Counted from the stretch's first letter, positions 45,201-54,900 are shown. The stretch is DNA of 64,000 nt from Thermoplasmatales archaeon SW_10_69_26 (GCA_003009755.1 PXUB01000042.1:55821-119820); one strand, 5' to 3'. Made by a program: numbers and translations. Notes: generated by a model from the letters alone, not told the origin.

Positions 45201-48200
45201 TCCGCGCCCAGCTCGCGTTCGCTCACGAGGTCGCCCTGCAGACGGACCCCAGCCTCGTCGACACCGACGCGAACGGCTACGTCGACGCCTGGGAGGTCCT
45301 GCACGGGCTCGACCCCACCGATCCCACGTCCCCGCAGGGGGACAGCGTCGACACCGACCCCGGCCCCTCCCAGGGAGACGGCCTCACGATGCGAGAGGAG
45401 TACGAGGCCGGCACCGACCCCTTCAACCGCGACACCGACCAGAACGGGCAGGGGCTCCCCGACGGCGTCGACGTCGATCCCCTGGACCCGACCGACGACT
45501 CCGGGGACTGCGACTGGGACGGCATCGACGACCCCGAGGAGGCACGCCTGCCCGGCGCCGAGCCCGGCACCCCCGACACCGACGGCGACGGCCTGGTCGA
45601 CGAGAGCTACTCCCCCGAGGGCTGCCGGATCGACGGCGAGATCCTCCGCGAGCCCACGCCCGGCGTGGATCTCATCGCCATCCCCACCCCGAACGAGGAC
45701 CCCGACGACGACACCGACGATTTCCTCGGCGAAGCCGACATCGGGACCGACGCGGCCGCGTGGGAGACCAACAACGACGACCTCCCCGACGGATGGAAGG
45801 CCCTCTACGACCTCGATCCGGGGACCTCACACACCACCAGCGACACCGACGGCGACGGGATGAAAGACACCACCGAGTACGAGCTCGGCCGCCCCGCCTG
45901 GTGGCACGAGGGACCGATCGAGATCGACGGCGAGATCGAGGACGGTCACGGCGCCTGGTGGTTCGGCTCCGATCCGCGCTCGTCCAGCACGCGCGACCTC
46001 GACGGGGACGGGCTCGACGACGGCCTGTTCGACCCCGAACCGCTGAGCCCCGACAACGACTGCCAGCTGCCCGACGCCTGGTCGCTGCCCCCCGCCTGGA
46101 ACGAGGCCCACTGCCTCTCCGAGAAGCCCGCCGAGGAGGACCTCGAGGAGGTCCTCACCGGGCTGCGCCAGCTCGCCTACGAGCACGTGTTCACCGCCGA
46201 CGATCCCGACGCTCGACGCTCCGCCGACGAGGCGGCCGACGCCGTCGAACTCCACACCGAGGATCTGCAGATCACGCCGGAGGTCCTCTCCACGCACGAG
46301 CCGTTCAACGTCACCGTGCCGCTGTGCGCCGAGTCCGGCGATCGCTGCACGCAAACCGACGACCGTCCCCCGCTCGTGGGCATCTACGCCGTGACCAAGA
46401 AGGGCGCCGACCCCAACCCGAAGGAGGACCCCCTGCTGTGCGTGATCGACCCAGCGACGGACGGCGAGCCCTGGGTCGCCGACACCGAAAGCGACGGAAC
46501 CGCCCACGTCGAAACCGACGCCTGCCCGTTCGAGCCCGGGCAACGCACCCTCACCGACGACACGGACCCGCTCGTCCTCGCCCCCCACGCCCACGGCACG
46601 CTGCGACCCGGCGGCTCGTGGACGATCGAGGACGCCGATCTCGTCCCCGGCAGCCAGCTGCGCCTGGCCGCCTGGCCCCTGCCGACGAAGGTCGGGTCGA
46701 CGCCGCTCGTCGCCGACCAGACCGAGGAACCCGAGACCCCGGCCGTCGTCTCCCAGACCCCGGCCGCCGAGGGCGTGCTCTCCGTTCGCGACGACCCCGT
46801 GCTCGAGGCCGGCGAGGACAAGGAGGTGACCGTGCTTTTGCGGGACCGGGCCGGCTTCGTGATCCCCGACCGCCCGGTCGAGGCGTCCTGGAACGACGCC
46901 GAACCCGAGCGCCAGCTCGTGGACAGCCGCGGACGGCTGAACCTGACCCTCGACGGCATCGCCACCGACGAGCCGACGACCCGTCCGCTCAACGCGTCGT
47001 TCAGCGGATCCGGCGTCGTCGAAGGCACCGAGCGGACGTTCCCGCTCCCCGTCCGCGTCGGCTCCACGATGCGGCTCTCCGTCTCCCAGGGCACCGCGCC
47101 CGGCCAGCTCCCCGCCGAGGTGTCCCTCACCGACACCACCGGCACCAGCCTGTCCCAGCGACCGGTGACCGCCACGGCCCAGCTGCCCGGCGAGGGGACC
47201 GCGAGCGCGAACGCCACGACCGGGCCCAACGGCAACGCGACGGTCTCGATCCCGTTGCCCGCCGGCACCGACCCCGGCCAGGCGAAGGTCTCCGCGTCCT
47301 TCGCCGGCGACGACGAGGCCGCACCGAGCACCGCCGAGGGCCTGGCCGACATCCGCGTCGACCCGCAACTCGAGCTGCAGGCCCCCGACGAGGCGCGCCT
47401 CACCGAGGGCGTCCGTCTCACCGTCAACCTCACGCACCCCAACGGCGACCCGGTCGCGCCCGCGCCCGGTGAAGCCTTCCAGATGGTGTTCCGCCTCGGC
47501 TCGCTCGAGGAGACCCGCAAGATCGTGTCCGCGCCCACCAAGGGCCAGATCACGCACGTCTTCCCCAGCGGGCCCGATCTGCCGCTGGGCACCAGCTCGC
47601 TCGAGGTCGAGCTCCGCGATGGCCGCTTCAACCCGGCCTCCAGCGTCAGCGACGAGGTGACCGTCCGCAGCACGGTCGACACCGAGCTGTCCACCGACGT
47701 GCTCGGCGTGGGCGTCGACAACAACGTGACCGTCGAGGTTCGCGATGCACTGGGCCGACCGATCGACGACGCGTCCGTGACCGTCGACGTGCGCGAGGCC
47801 ACCGCCACCGCTACCACCGGCACCCGCGGCGAGGCCCCACTTGCCCTGTCGCTGCCGCTGTCGAGCCAGCGCGGACCCGCGAGGGCGACCGTCGACGTCG
47901 ACGGCACCAACCGCACCGTGCCCTCCTCCGAGGACGTGGACGTCACCGTCACGCTCGGCACCGAGTTCCGCACGTCCCCGACCGTCACCGGCTCGCTCGA
48001 CGGGTTCGATCTGCAGGGCCGGCTGGTCACCGCCACCGGCGAGGGCGTCTCCGAGGCCCTGGTGCGCGTCACCGGCCTCGGTTCCCTGGACATCGTCACC
48101 GGGCCCGACGGCGGCTTCTCCGCCCAGCTGACGCCACCGCCTGGCACCCAGCCCGGCAACCAGACGCTCACCCTCGCCTACGAGGGCGAGGACACGCTGG

Positions 48201-49237
48201 CCCCCGCCCGCGCCGAGGTCACCGCCGACCTGTTCCAGACGGTCAACCTCACGCTCGAGGAACCGCCCCTCGTCCCGACCGGCGGGCAAGCCCGCATCAC
48301 GGGCGAGCTCGTGTCCCGCGGCGAGCCCGTCGAGGATGCGAGACTCGAGCTCACCATCGGCAACGCGACCACGACCGCGACGACGGCCTCCGATGGCTCC
48401 TTCACGATCGAGGGCCCGATGCCCGAGGGCGAGTCCGGGGCCGTGGACGCCACCGTCGGCTTGCCCCGTCAACAGGGCCTGGCGGAGACGACGCGCGCCC
48501 TCCAGATCCAGGCGGTGGAACCGGTCGACCTCACCACGTCGAAGCGCTCGACCGACGACGGCGTGACCGTCACGATCCAGGCCGCCACCAGCAGCGGCGA
48601 CCCCGTGGCTGGCGAGACCATCGTGGCCTCCCTGCCCGGCGGCCAGACCCAGCTCACGACGAACGACGACGGTGTCGCCCGCTACCACCTGTCGTCCGAC
48701 ACCGCCGACGAGGGCACGCAGATCGAGTTCGTCTACCAGGGCTCGGACACGCAGGCCCCCGCCTCGACCACGGTCAGCGTCCAGTCCGCCAGCGCACCGA
48801 TCTCGGGCACCCCGATCGGGATCGCCGCGATCGTGCTCGTGATCGCCGTCGAAGGCGTGATCCTCTGGCGCGTCTACCGTCGACGCAAGGTCGTCGACAC
48901 CGTCGTGGACGCGGTGCAGGACCTCGAGAACCGGCTGCGCGCCGGCGACGAACTGCGCGCCGCCGTCATCCAGACCTTCCGCCGCATCCAGAACGGGCTC
49001 GAAGCGCTCGGCCAGGAGGAAGCCGAGTGGGAGACCCACCGCGAGTACCTGGCCCGCAGCTTCGACGCGATCGACGCCGACGTGGACGAGTTGGGACCGT
49101 TCATGGACCTGCTCGACCGCGCCCAGTACGGCGCCGAACCGCTGGGCCCCCAGGACCGGGTCCGCGCCCTCCAGCTCTCGCAAGGTCTGTTGGACGAGCT
49201 CGTGACCGCACCGACCCGCGGAGGGGATCAGACGTGA
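39296..49237 (+). CDS. Giant surface protein C (3,313 aa): Ig-like, TSP3 repeats and DUF4129-like tail
   Basis: The ATG at 39296 (ATGA overlap; Shine-Dalgarno GGAGGGATCA 6 nt upstream) opens a signal peptide, then WYDEDWPFRLVVQ, the start typical of DUF2341-like surface proteins. Residues 300-1225 are Ig-like/CARDB-like domains. Two TM helices follow (about 1228-1246 and 1259-1279). Residues 1290-2255 hold roughly twenty thrombospondin type-3 Ca2+ motifs (DTDGDGLPDGWE and variants). More Ig-like and Big-type domains run to about 3165. A TM helix (3172-3195) precedes a basic, helical cytoplasmic tail (3200-3313) with the DUF4129 pattern, including TFRRIQNGLEALG, EYLARSFDA and DRAQYG. The DUF4129 tail ties it to the DUF4350 and DUF58 genes next door. 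Confidence 0.85.
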   Translation: MRAAPLILLALLVPVGFLIVTGEEAQAQSGGPDWYDEDWPFRLVVQADRTAQVTDLGEARSDLVGYEIAFDDALDRAQWPSSLVTASDPSSIVVVPYGSLAAGTQPGDPLPRTVSDPVSTTGSCEVGEISRCLITWERVPGAKAYGIYWAPDTANVDVPDTGEGPQLVGTTMGQEHWAFLRPFDQPDLHVSPVPDDARITAFTATGQQTIYADGSGSNCETRNDVLTCSVPSVKVRVLTSEPTTTVVTENNGPATYPLVGPQGQVGNELHGVIPGGTWDEPPELVLWAHNGSCSGGCEVEVSPASTRQSPVTVTSSAAVTVELSTRTDPQAVVADAPGDEQIHAAFRGPGFMPVDARDAERTNTWLPVDRFFSAQTPQPTRVDLNDISKSKVLQEDRRVDPPISQVSLDPETDTLEVVSEDPVYTYAGRITDLTEATHQPIPARDRLPVPANARLLALTPQLGGATQTANLESVSGQDPTTQLLRLSAGASRGIVDPGNEPSVVGVDTNAPMGFVVTNEGAGDSNLFGQALGVRQPVQATVDSADYLADAIDIAVTPQSTFAGSGAVVDFNVTVRNLAQGSGGSVPSLSVDLSLDPIGTAEGNVSTTLETSTVQLPGEADATRTVGVSARVAEGLSDVVLPLRVNATVEGADGLTASDKSRISVVTIRDFQFTYTDGSSEQTQTAQPGSTNTFDLQVRNTGTVPSSITLEKDAFGGEGFDTCLRVSGGSCSSSITLEDIQPGNTRTAELRVDSPDKESEDRLEVTVRGELADNAGPVRTVDATVFLNVPVVATIDTDPSRLQLTPGARETVDVTVINQGVQSDARLSLPSSGGAINATLVDPETGEPNATLSQLLGPRNTQAAVWETQLEIEVAEDAPPGLRTETLLDLRLQPGGGLPSFGTSSKVSVQVIRQLSNEPLNAPTIPPGTATRVEVPLQIGLFGDTSVDVRLDSAPPLWNVTPPTELSFDEDGRSLLAFNATPPAGAEPGNATVSFRVLDPLGPGGVLPVDLGVARGGQAEISTRERLGVAMGSPTVLPLTIRNVGNEPLSGDIVLENAPGNVTLTTPPLPTLAPANGTTTLPATITARESVEGPVSVGVLDGSRRAGNTTVDLVADRAEISLSPNLIVPQEDPSPGESYPVTVTVNNDGRVPVRNLTVALLENDARLADRAIERLPANGSATVTIEWLPDEEVSRSDLSVHADPDGQLMQDREDDSLGFDDANETPGPGLVLLLLSLAVPSGLKGTWQLFSRRERWLAIGGVLLLLVLIPALFIPAITVDQSPADASTPEEFNDTDADGVSDAAEVTRYGTDIQNNDTDEDEVPDGWEAQYARFNQTFRDFRPDPGRPDAGEDIDEDGLTNRREFEAGTHPHESDTDEDGFPDGWEVRSGLDPTTATPGDEDCSGNGLTNQEEFELGTLACLTDSDRDGIPDTAERAGEWTFQDEDYEFDPTDPATRSTGGSGSPDGWLLVHDLDPHVSEHSTADPDGDELSTTREWKHTEARGFADPGNWSEGLDPTTADTDGDGLPDGWELRNGLDPLDAEDGSLDSDEDGLTNGAEFQAGTDPEAADSDGDGLSDGEEVDGYEITVDDETTQVRSNPLIGDTDGDGLTDFQEREGRVEDRSFPATNPLSSDTDGDGLSDGGEVFALSGPDTLDPTVSDSDNDGLLDGEEWDLWMGKAEQARSDAGYAARIDAQTRRSVDDIPAILEPTGDLDDDGMPNVLDPNADTPEDLSSLPEAEQETLVDGEEAFPPSRSGRTLPTSDPSLRDTDGDSLPDSWEREYTEFSSDVGGWLLDPRRADSDGDGTPDNEEDLETACYSDREIEGDGVPWFNFAYTNELELERGTDPLACDSDEDGLPDGWEIEGARRMQSSGLQVQLNPNSEDSDSDGTLDGDETSPTGVPNTDAILWAEDPACTDGAPKTGKGVCLYRWGGGDPGVPDRSIPTDRTDTSFVQIADDRCDPGERCHLVRAQLAFAHEVALQTDPSLVDTDANGYVDAWEVLHGLDPTDPTSPQGDSVDTDPGPSQGDGLTMREEYEAGTDPFNRDTDQNGQGLPDGVDVDPLDPTDDSGDCDWDGIDDPEEARLPGAEPGTPDTDGDGLVDESYSPEGCRIDGEILREPTPGVDLIAIPTPNEDPDDDTDDFLGEADIGTDAAAWETNNDDLPDGWKALYDLDPGTSHTTSDTDGDGMKDTTEYELGRPAWWHEGPIEIDGEIEDGHGAWWFGSDPRSSSTRDLDGDGLDDGLFDPEPLSPDNDCQLPDAWSLPPAWNEAHCLSEKPAEEDLEEVLTGLRQLAYEHVFTADDPDARRSADEAADAVELHTEDLQITPEVLSTHEPFNVTVPLCAESGDRCTQTDDRPPLVGIYAVTKKGADPNPKEDPLLCVIDPATDGEPWVADTESDGTAHVETDACPFEPGQRTLTDDTDPLVLAPHAHGTLRPGGSWTIEDADLVPGSQLRLAAWPLPTKVGSTPLVADQTEEPETPAVVSQTPAAEGVLSVRDDPVLEAGEDKEVTVLLRDRAGFVIPDRPVEASWNDAEPERQLVDSRGRLNLTLDGIATDEPTTRPLNASFSGSGVVEGTERTFPLPVRVGSTMRLSVSQGTAPGQLPAEVSLTDTTGTSLSQRPVTATAQLPGEGTASANATTGPNGNATVSIPLPAGTDPGQAKVSASFAGDDEAAPSTAEGLADIRVDPQLELQAPDEARLTEGVRLTVNLTHPNGDPVAPAPGEAFQMVFRLGSLEETRKIVSAPTKGQITHVFPSGPDLPLGTSSLEVELRDGRFNPASSVSDEVTVRSTVDTELSTDVLGVGVDNNVTVEVRDALGRPIDDASVTVDVREATATATTGTRGEAPLALSLPLSSQRGPARATVDVDGTNRTVPSSEDVDVTVTLGTEFRTSPTVTGSLDGFDLQGRLVTATGEGVSEALVRVTGLGSLDIVTGPDGGFSAQLTPPPGTQPGNQTLTLAYEGEDTLAPARAEVTADLFQTVNLTLEEPPLVPTGGQARITGELVSRGEPVEDARLELTIGNATTTATTASDGSFTIEGPMPEGESGAVDATVGLPRQQGLAETTRALQIQAVEPVDLTTSKRSTDDGVTVTIQAATSSGDPVAGETIVASLPGGQTQLTTNDDGVARYHLSSDTADEGTQIEFVYQGSDTQAPASTTVSVQSASAPISGTPIGIAAIVLVIAVEGVILWRVYRRRKVVDTVVDAVQDLENRLRAGDELRAAVIQTFRRIQNGLEALGQEEAEWETHREYLARSFDAIDADVDELGPFMDLLDRAQYGAEPLGPQDRVRALQLSQGLLDELVTAPTRGGDQT

Positions 49238-50193
49238 ACCGGCGACGTTGGGCCGTGATCGCGTGGGCGCTGCTCGTCCTCGGCTACACGGTCGCCGCCG
49301 GCTTCACCGTCCCTCCCCGCGAGGGCACGGCCGACCCCGACGGGACCGGGCACCACTCGGCCGCCCAGCTCGAACGGTTGATCGCCACCTCCGCCGACGG
49401 CAGCGATCGGCTGTCGCTCACCCCGAGCACGAGCATCCACGGCCCCACCGAGCTCACCGTGATGGTCGCCCCCGAACGCTCGCCGTACCCGACCGAGGGC
49501 GACGTGATGAACGACGTCCTGGCGGACGGCGGCACGGTCGTGCTCTTCGCCGCGACGCCCGCCTGGAACGGGTTCCTCGCCGAGCACAACATCCAGCTCG
49601 ACAACTCCACCCTCATCCCGACCGCGAACCCGTCCACGAGCAACCTGCTCACGCTCGATCTCCCCGCCAGCCTCGGCTCGGGGGAGCTGCTCATGCCGAA
49701 CGCGACCGCGGTCAGCTCCGAGGATCCCAACGTGACGACCTACCAGCCCGACGAGGAGACGGTGCTCGACGAGAACGGCAACGGACGCATCGAGGTCCCG
49801 CCCGACCAAGCCGGGGCCTTCCCCGTGGCCGCCTCCACGAGCGTCGGCGACGGCCGCCTGGTCGTCATCGCCAGCTCCGAAGCCGTGCTCGGCGCCGGGC
49901 TCGAACGCAACCTCGACGCCACCGGCGACATGCTGTCCACGCTCTCCGGCGACCAACCCGCCGCGTTCGACGCTGCCACCCACCCGCGAGGCTGGAAGGA
50001 TCTGGCCCGTGCGCCCGCCGGCGCCACGCTCGGCGTCGCGCAGGCCTCCCCGGCCGGGTTCGGCGTCGTCGCCCTGCTCGGCATCGGGCTCGTCTTCGCG
50101 CTCCCCAAGCGACCCACCGAGGAGGAGGTCACCGGCGCCCTCGACGAGTTCACCGACACCACCCGGGAGGTGATGCTCGATCGAGGCGATTGA
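49234..50193 (+). CDS. DUF4350-like membrane protein
   Basis: 319 residues from a GTG at 49234 (GTGA overlap; Shine-Dalgarno GGAGGGGATC). It has an N-terminal TM helix (about 5-22) and an extracytoplasmic Rossmann-like domain with VMNDVLADGGTVVLFAA and, later, DGRLVVIASSEAV. A second TM follows (about 275-293), then a short charged tail (PKRPTEEEVTGALDEF). The pattern fits the DUF4350 family, membrane proteins usually encoded with MoxR ATPases, DUF58 and DUF4129 proteins. The biochemical activity is unknown; the glutamine-amidotransferase-like fold seen in relatives suggests ligand binding rather than catalysis. Its place between the DUF4129-tailed giant and DUF58 supports the assignment. Confidence 0.72.
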   Translation: MNRRRWAVIAWALLVLGYTVAAGFTVPPREGTADPDGTGHHSAAQLERLIATSADGSDRLSLTPSTSIHGPTELTVMVAPERSPYPTEGDVMNDVLADGGTVVLFAATPAWNGFLAEHNIQLDNSTLIPTANPSTSNLLTLDLPASLGSGELLMPNATAVSSEDPNVTTYQPDEETVLDENGNGRIEVPPDQAGAFPVAASTSVGDGRLVVIASSEAVLGAGLERNLDATGDMLSTLSGDQPAAFDAATHPRGWKDLARAPAGATLGVAQASPAGFGVVALLGIGLVFALPKRPTEEEVTGALDEFTDTTREVMLDRGD

Positions 50194-50200
50194 CCGCACC

Positions 50201-51409
50201 TTGGTCGCGGCCGGCCTCCTGGCCGCGGTCACCTTCGTCACCGGGTCCCCGATCCCCGCACTGACCGGCGCCGGCCTGCTGACGCTGGCCGGCCTGTTCC
50301 AGCTCGTCCCTCCGGTCGGATCCGTCGAGGCCGAACGGGAGGTCGACAGCGTCCGCACCGTCGAGGGCGGTGACGTCGTCTCGCGCGCCCGCCTCGACGG
50401 CACGCTGCGCGTCCCGGGCGTGATCACGCTCGACGACGAACCCCCGGCCATCGCCGAGATCCAGTCCCCCGGCCGGCGAACCCACCTCGGCGTCGGCGCC
50501 TTCGCGCTCGAGGGCGACACCGAGATGACACTGCCCGTGCGCGGCGTCGCGGACATCGGTCCGCTGACGGCGTTCGCCCTGGATCCGCTGGGCCTGGTGA
50601 GCCACCGGTTCGAGGCCCTGTCCCCCGACAGCGTGCACGTCTGGCCCCGTGGCGAGGACGCCGACGAGCAACCGCTGCGCGCCCGGTACGAGCGGATGCT
50701 CAGCGGCCGCCACAACGTGCCGAACCCCGGTGAGAGCCTGGAGTTCTACGGCATCCGCGAGTACCAGCCCTCCGACCCGATGCGCAAGGTCAACTGGAAC
50801 CAGACCGCGGCCAAGGGCGAGATGCTCGTCAACGAGAACGAGCAGCAGACCTACGGCGAGGTCGCGGTGTTCGTCGATGCCCGCCGCATCACCGGCATCG
50901 GCACCCACCGCGAGAACCCTCTGCACGAGGTGTGCCGGTTCGCGACCACCCTGGGAAACATCGCGTACGCGACCCAGGACGTGATGCGTGCCTACGCGTT
51001 CGGCCCGGCCGACTTCGACCGGTTCCGGCCCGACCCCGGCAGCCCCTGGAAGGACCAGTACAACGACTGGCTGACCGAGCTGGAACCCGCCGGCGACCTC
51101 ACCGTCGAACCCGTGCTCGACGAGGTGTTGCCCTACCTGACCGAGCGATCGATCGTCGTCTTCATCACCCCCCTGTTCGGTGACGACGTCATCGGCGACG
51201 CCGCCCACCGGGCGATGGCGTTGGAGAACGACGTGCTTGTCATCGCGACCGGGCTCCCCGACAGCCTGCCCGACGCCATCCAGGACAGCCTCGACGAGGA
51301 TCGCGAGGACCGGCTGGCGAACCTGCGCGACCGCGGGGTCCCCGTCATCGACGCCGCGGCCGGACGCACGCTCGAGCAAGCCATCGACGAGCAGGAGGCG
51401 ATGATGTGA
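50201..51409 (+). CDS. DUF58-family protein (vWA-like)
   Basis: 402 residues if started at TTG 50201, about 11 nt after GAGGCGAT. No ATG or GTG is available between the in-frame TGA at 50171 and this codon, so the start is uncertain; an ATT at 50189 overlapping the previous stop is the alternative. Two short N-terminal hydrophobic segments lie at about 2-17 and 23-37. The DUF58 signature is at about 182-205 (FYGIREYQPSDPMRKVNWN), followed by a vWA-like region with AVFVDAR and VVFITPLFGDD. DUF58 proteins partner MoxR AAA ATPases and are thought to act in assembly of large complexes or envelope proteins. No MoxR gene is in this window, so the ATPase is encoded elsewhere or is absent. Confidence 0.85.
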   Translation: MVAAGLLAAVTFVTGSPIPALTGAGLLTLAGLFQLVPPVGSVEAEREVDSVRTVEGGDVVSRARLDGTLRVPGVITLDDEPPAIAEIQSPGRRTHLGVGAFALEGDTEMTLPVRGVADIGPLTAFALDPLGLVSHRFEALSPDSVHVWPRGEDADEQPLRARYERMLSGRHNVPNPGESLEFYGIREYQPSDPMRKVNWNQTAAKGEMLVNENEQQTYGEVAVFVDARRITGIGTHRENPLHEVCRFATTLGNIAYATQDVMRAYAFGPADFDRFRPDPGSPWKDQYNDWLTELEPAGDLTVEPVLDEVLPYLTERSIVVFITPLFGDDVIGDAAHRAMALENDVLVIATGLPDSLPDAIQDSLDEDREDRLANLRDRGVPVIDAAAGRTLEQAIDEQEAMM

Positions 51410-51912
51410 ACCGGATCGCGCTCACGCTGGCCGCCCTCGGCACGCCCGGCCTTCTCGTCCTCCCCTTCGCCACGACCTCGGAACTGGTCCCGTTCGTCGC
51501 CGTCGTCGGTCTCGTCGCCCTCGGCGGCGTGACGGCGATCGCGGGCGCAGCCACCGGCCGCGTCCGCGTCCACGGCGCCGGGATCGCGCTCGCCATCACG
51601 GGCGCCGGCCTGACCGGCGTCGGCCTCCCGACCGCGTTCGTGGGCCTGGGGGTCGCATCCGCAACGCTTTTCATCGCGTCCCTCAACCTGCACCTGGTGC
51701 TACCCGAGCACGGGGGCGGCGTCACGCTCGTGTTCGCCGCGCTCGTCAGCTCGGCCCTCGTCGCCGCGCTCGGCCTCCTGGCCGGGCGAGGGGCACGGTT
51801 CCTGGGTGGCGGCGGTGTCGACGCCGCCGGGGGTGTCGCGGCCTGGCTCGTGCTCGTGGCCGCGGTCACCTGGGGACTGGTCCGATGGGCGCAGGAGGCC
51901 CAGCCTGGATGA
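51406..51912 (+). CDS. Small polytopic membrane protein of the giant operon
   Basis: 168 residues from a GTG at 51406 (GTGA overlap; Shine-Dalgarno GGAGGCGAT at about 51396). It is almost entirely hydrophobic, with five or six predicted TM helices rich in Gly, Ala, Val and Leu, short loops, and a tail of RWAQEAQPG. No charged residues in the membrane suggest a channel or transporter. No family is recognised. Its place between the DUF58 gene and the last Ig-like surface protein, with overlaps on both sides, makes it an integral part of the same system, perhaps a membrane scaffold. The stop overlaps the next ATG. Confidence 0.78.
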   Translation: MNRIALTLAALGTPGLLVLPFATTSELVPFVAVVGLVALGGVTAIAGAATGRVRVHGAGIALAITGAGLTGVGLPTAFVGLGVASATLFIASLNLHLVLPEHGGGVTLVFAALVSSALVAALGLLAGRGARFLGGGGVDAAGGVAAWLVLVAAVTWGLVRWAQEAQPG

Positions 51913-54900
51913 CATCCGCTCGCCATCGACGCTCGGTCCTGTTCGCGCTGCTCGCCGTGGCTGCCCTCGTCGGCGTCGCCGCGGCTGCCCAGGGCCAGGA
52001 TCGCATACGTGGGGACGTGCTCGTCAACGAATCTAGCCTCATCGGTTTCACCGACGCCGAGGACACCGCGATCGAGGAGGTCGACGAGCGACCCTCGGAC
52101 TCCCGCCTCGAGGCCTCGGACGTCGGCCTGCGCGGACCCGACACGGTCTCCCGTCCCTCCGGGGACGAGGGACAGCGTGCCTACATGCTCGGCCTGAGCG
52201 CCAGCGCCGCCCTCGGCATCGACCAACCCGTGCTCGACCGGTACGCCAACGGCGAGCTGGACGACGCGTTCCTCGAGCTGTCCTACCAGAACGGCTGCAG
52301 CAGCCCCAACGGCGAGCTCGTCGTCCAAGCGATCGAAACCCGCTCCTGGTCCCCCTTCGACGTCGGATGGGACGACACCACGCTGGGCAACGGCTCGATC
52401 GCGATCGATGGCCCCGAGCTCGCTCGCGCCCCGATCTCGACCAGCAGCGCCCAGGACAACCCGGACATCGGCTGCAACCAGGCCACGTTGGCGCTCGAGA
52501 CCGACCGAGTGGAACGCGTCCTGAACGCCGAGCTCGGCGGGATCGCGCTCACCTGGCAGGGCGAGCAACCGCTCAACGTCTCCACGCTGAACAGCGAGGA
52601 CCCGCCCGTGCTCGACGTGAACTTCACCACGCAGGGCCCCTCGGTCGACGAGATCGCCGTCGCCGACGGGTACCCGGCCGTGGTCGACACGGGCGAGCGG
52701 TTCTCGATCGCCGTCAACGCCACCGATGCCCAGGACCTGCCCGACGACGCCGTCGCGATCGACGTCGCCCCCCAGAACGAGACCGTCAACAACGCCAGCA
52801 CGCTCGAGGCGACCCGCTCGGGCGATCTCTTCGTCGCCTCGCAGACCTTCACCGCCGACGCCGAAGGCCGCTACACGCTGCAGGGCCAAGCCACCGACAC
52901 GGACGGGTGGATCGACCGCGAGCCACCCGACGCCTCGGCCCCCCACGTCGTCGCCGACGGCACCGCTCCCGAGATCCCGGTGGCCACCCTCGGCCCGCAA
53001 GCCACGGGCACGCTCGTGGACGCCGACGAGGGGACCTCGTTGGATTTGGCCGCCAACGTCAGCGACCTCACGTGCGCCGCCGGCGTCTCCCCCTGCGGCG
53101 AGTGGCGTCTCGCGTGGCACGACCAGACCCTCGCCAACGGGACGCTCACCTCCGACCACCGCATCCAAGCCCAGGTTCCGCTCCCCCGGCCCGGCAACAC
53201 CACGGCCACGCTCGTGGTCGAGGACGCCATCGGCCACACCAACCGGTCCACGACCTGGACGCTGAACGTCACGGACACCGTCCCACCGACCGCGAGCCCG
53301 CTCGAGGGCACCGATCTCTCACCCGGCCAAGGCATCACGGTCGAGAACGGGACCCCGATCCAGCTGCGAGCCCAGATCGAGGACGACCTGCCCGTCGAGG
53401 GCCGGCTCGTGCTCGAGGGATCGCAGACGATCGACCGCGATCTGCCCGCCCCGGACGAGGACGGCCTCATCGAGGCCGAGATCACCGGCGTCCCCCAGGG
53501 CAGCTACCGCGCCCGGCTCGTGCTCGACGACGGCACCCACACGCGCCGCGTCGGGTTCGGCGACCTCACCGTCGCCGCCCAGGGCGCGCCCAGCGTCTCG
53601 ATCGACCTGCCCAGCACCCGGATCGGGCCCAAACAGGCGCTGGACGCCACCGTCCGCGACCGCGACCTCGACGAGGCCAAGACCACCGTCGTCGCCGAGG
53701 TCAACGGCCTCGAGGTCCAACCCGACGTCGACCGCGAACCCGTCGAGAACGGTCTCGATCTCACGATCCACCTCGGCGACGTCGGGCACGAGGACATCGT
53801 GAACGTGACCGTGCGCGCCCAGGACCGACAGGGCCTGGAAGCCGACGCCCGCGCCCGTGTCACCGTTGACGCCGAACCCCCCACCCTCGTCGAACCGGAG
53901 ACGGACACGTGGGCCGCGCCCGGCGACACGGTGCGCCTGTCCGCCAGGGACCCGGGAGGCGGGGACGTCTCGATGACGCTCGATGCCCCCCAGACCCGGT
54001 CGGCTGGACCCAGCCCGCGATCGGTGACCATCGACAAGCTCGTCCCCGAGCCGGGGCGCCTCGTCAACGTCTCCGTCACGTTGAGCGACGACATCGGCAA
54101 CGAGCAGACCACGTCCGTCCACGTCGGGCTCGACGACGCACCGCCCGAGGCCTCGCCGGTGTTCACCCGCGAGGGCCTCATCATCGACACCCAGGACAAC
54201 GCCAGCGGCGTCCTGCGCGTCGACGCCCTCGTCGGCGTCGACGGTGAACCGCTGAACGAGACCCAGGTGTTCCAGGAGAGCCCCACCCGGTTCTTCGTCG
54301 CCACCGGCGACCTCACACGCGGCGACGAGGTCGCCCTCGCCGCCCAGGTCCGCGACCGGGTGGGCCACGAGACCGCCCTCGGCACCGCCCAGGACCCGCT
54401 CGAGCTCACCGTGCCCGACCGCGCGCCCCGCATCGAGATCGAACGCGCCTCGGCCACGATCGCCGACGTCGGACGCGTGAACTGGACCGCCGAGGATCCC
54501 GACGAGGATCCCCTGGACGTGACGGTCGAGGTCACCCGCCCCGACGGCACGAGAGAGACCGTCTCCGGCCAAGCCATCGGATCGCACGCGATCGAGCCCG
54601 GGGAACCGGGCCGCTACGGCGTCACCGTCGAGGCCAGCTCGGCCGGCAACGCCACCCAGGCGAGCACGTTCTTCTACCTCGGCCCCGAGGGCCGCCTGGT
54701 GCAGGCCACCTCCGTGCCCGACGACGTGGAGCCCGGTCGCTCGCTCGTCGTCGAGCTGTCCTTCGCCAGCGAACCCCAGCAGGTGTTCGTGACCGCCACC
54801 GACGAGGACGAGGCCGTCACGAGCGCCACCGTGGACCTGCAAGGCTCGCAGGCCACGGCCACCTTCGAGGGGCTGCCCGAGGGCACCTACGACCTCGAGG

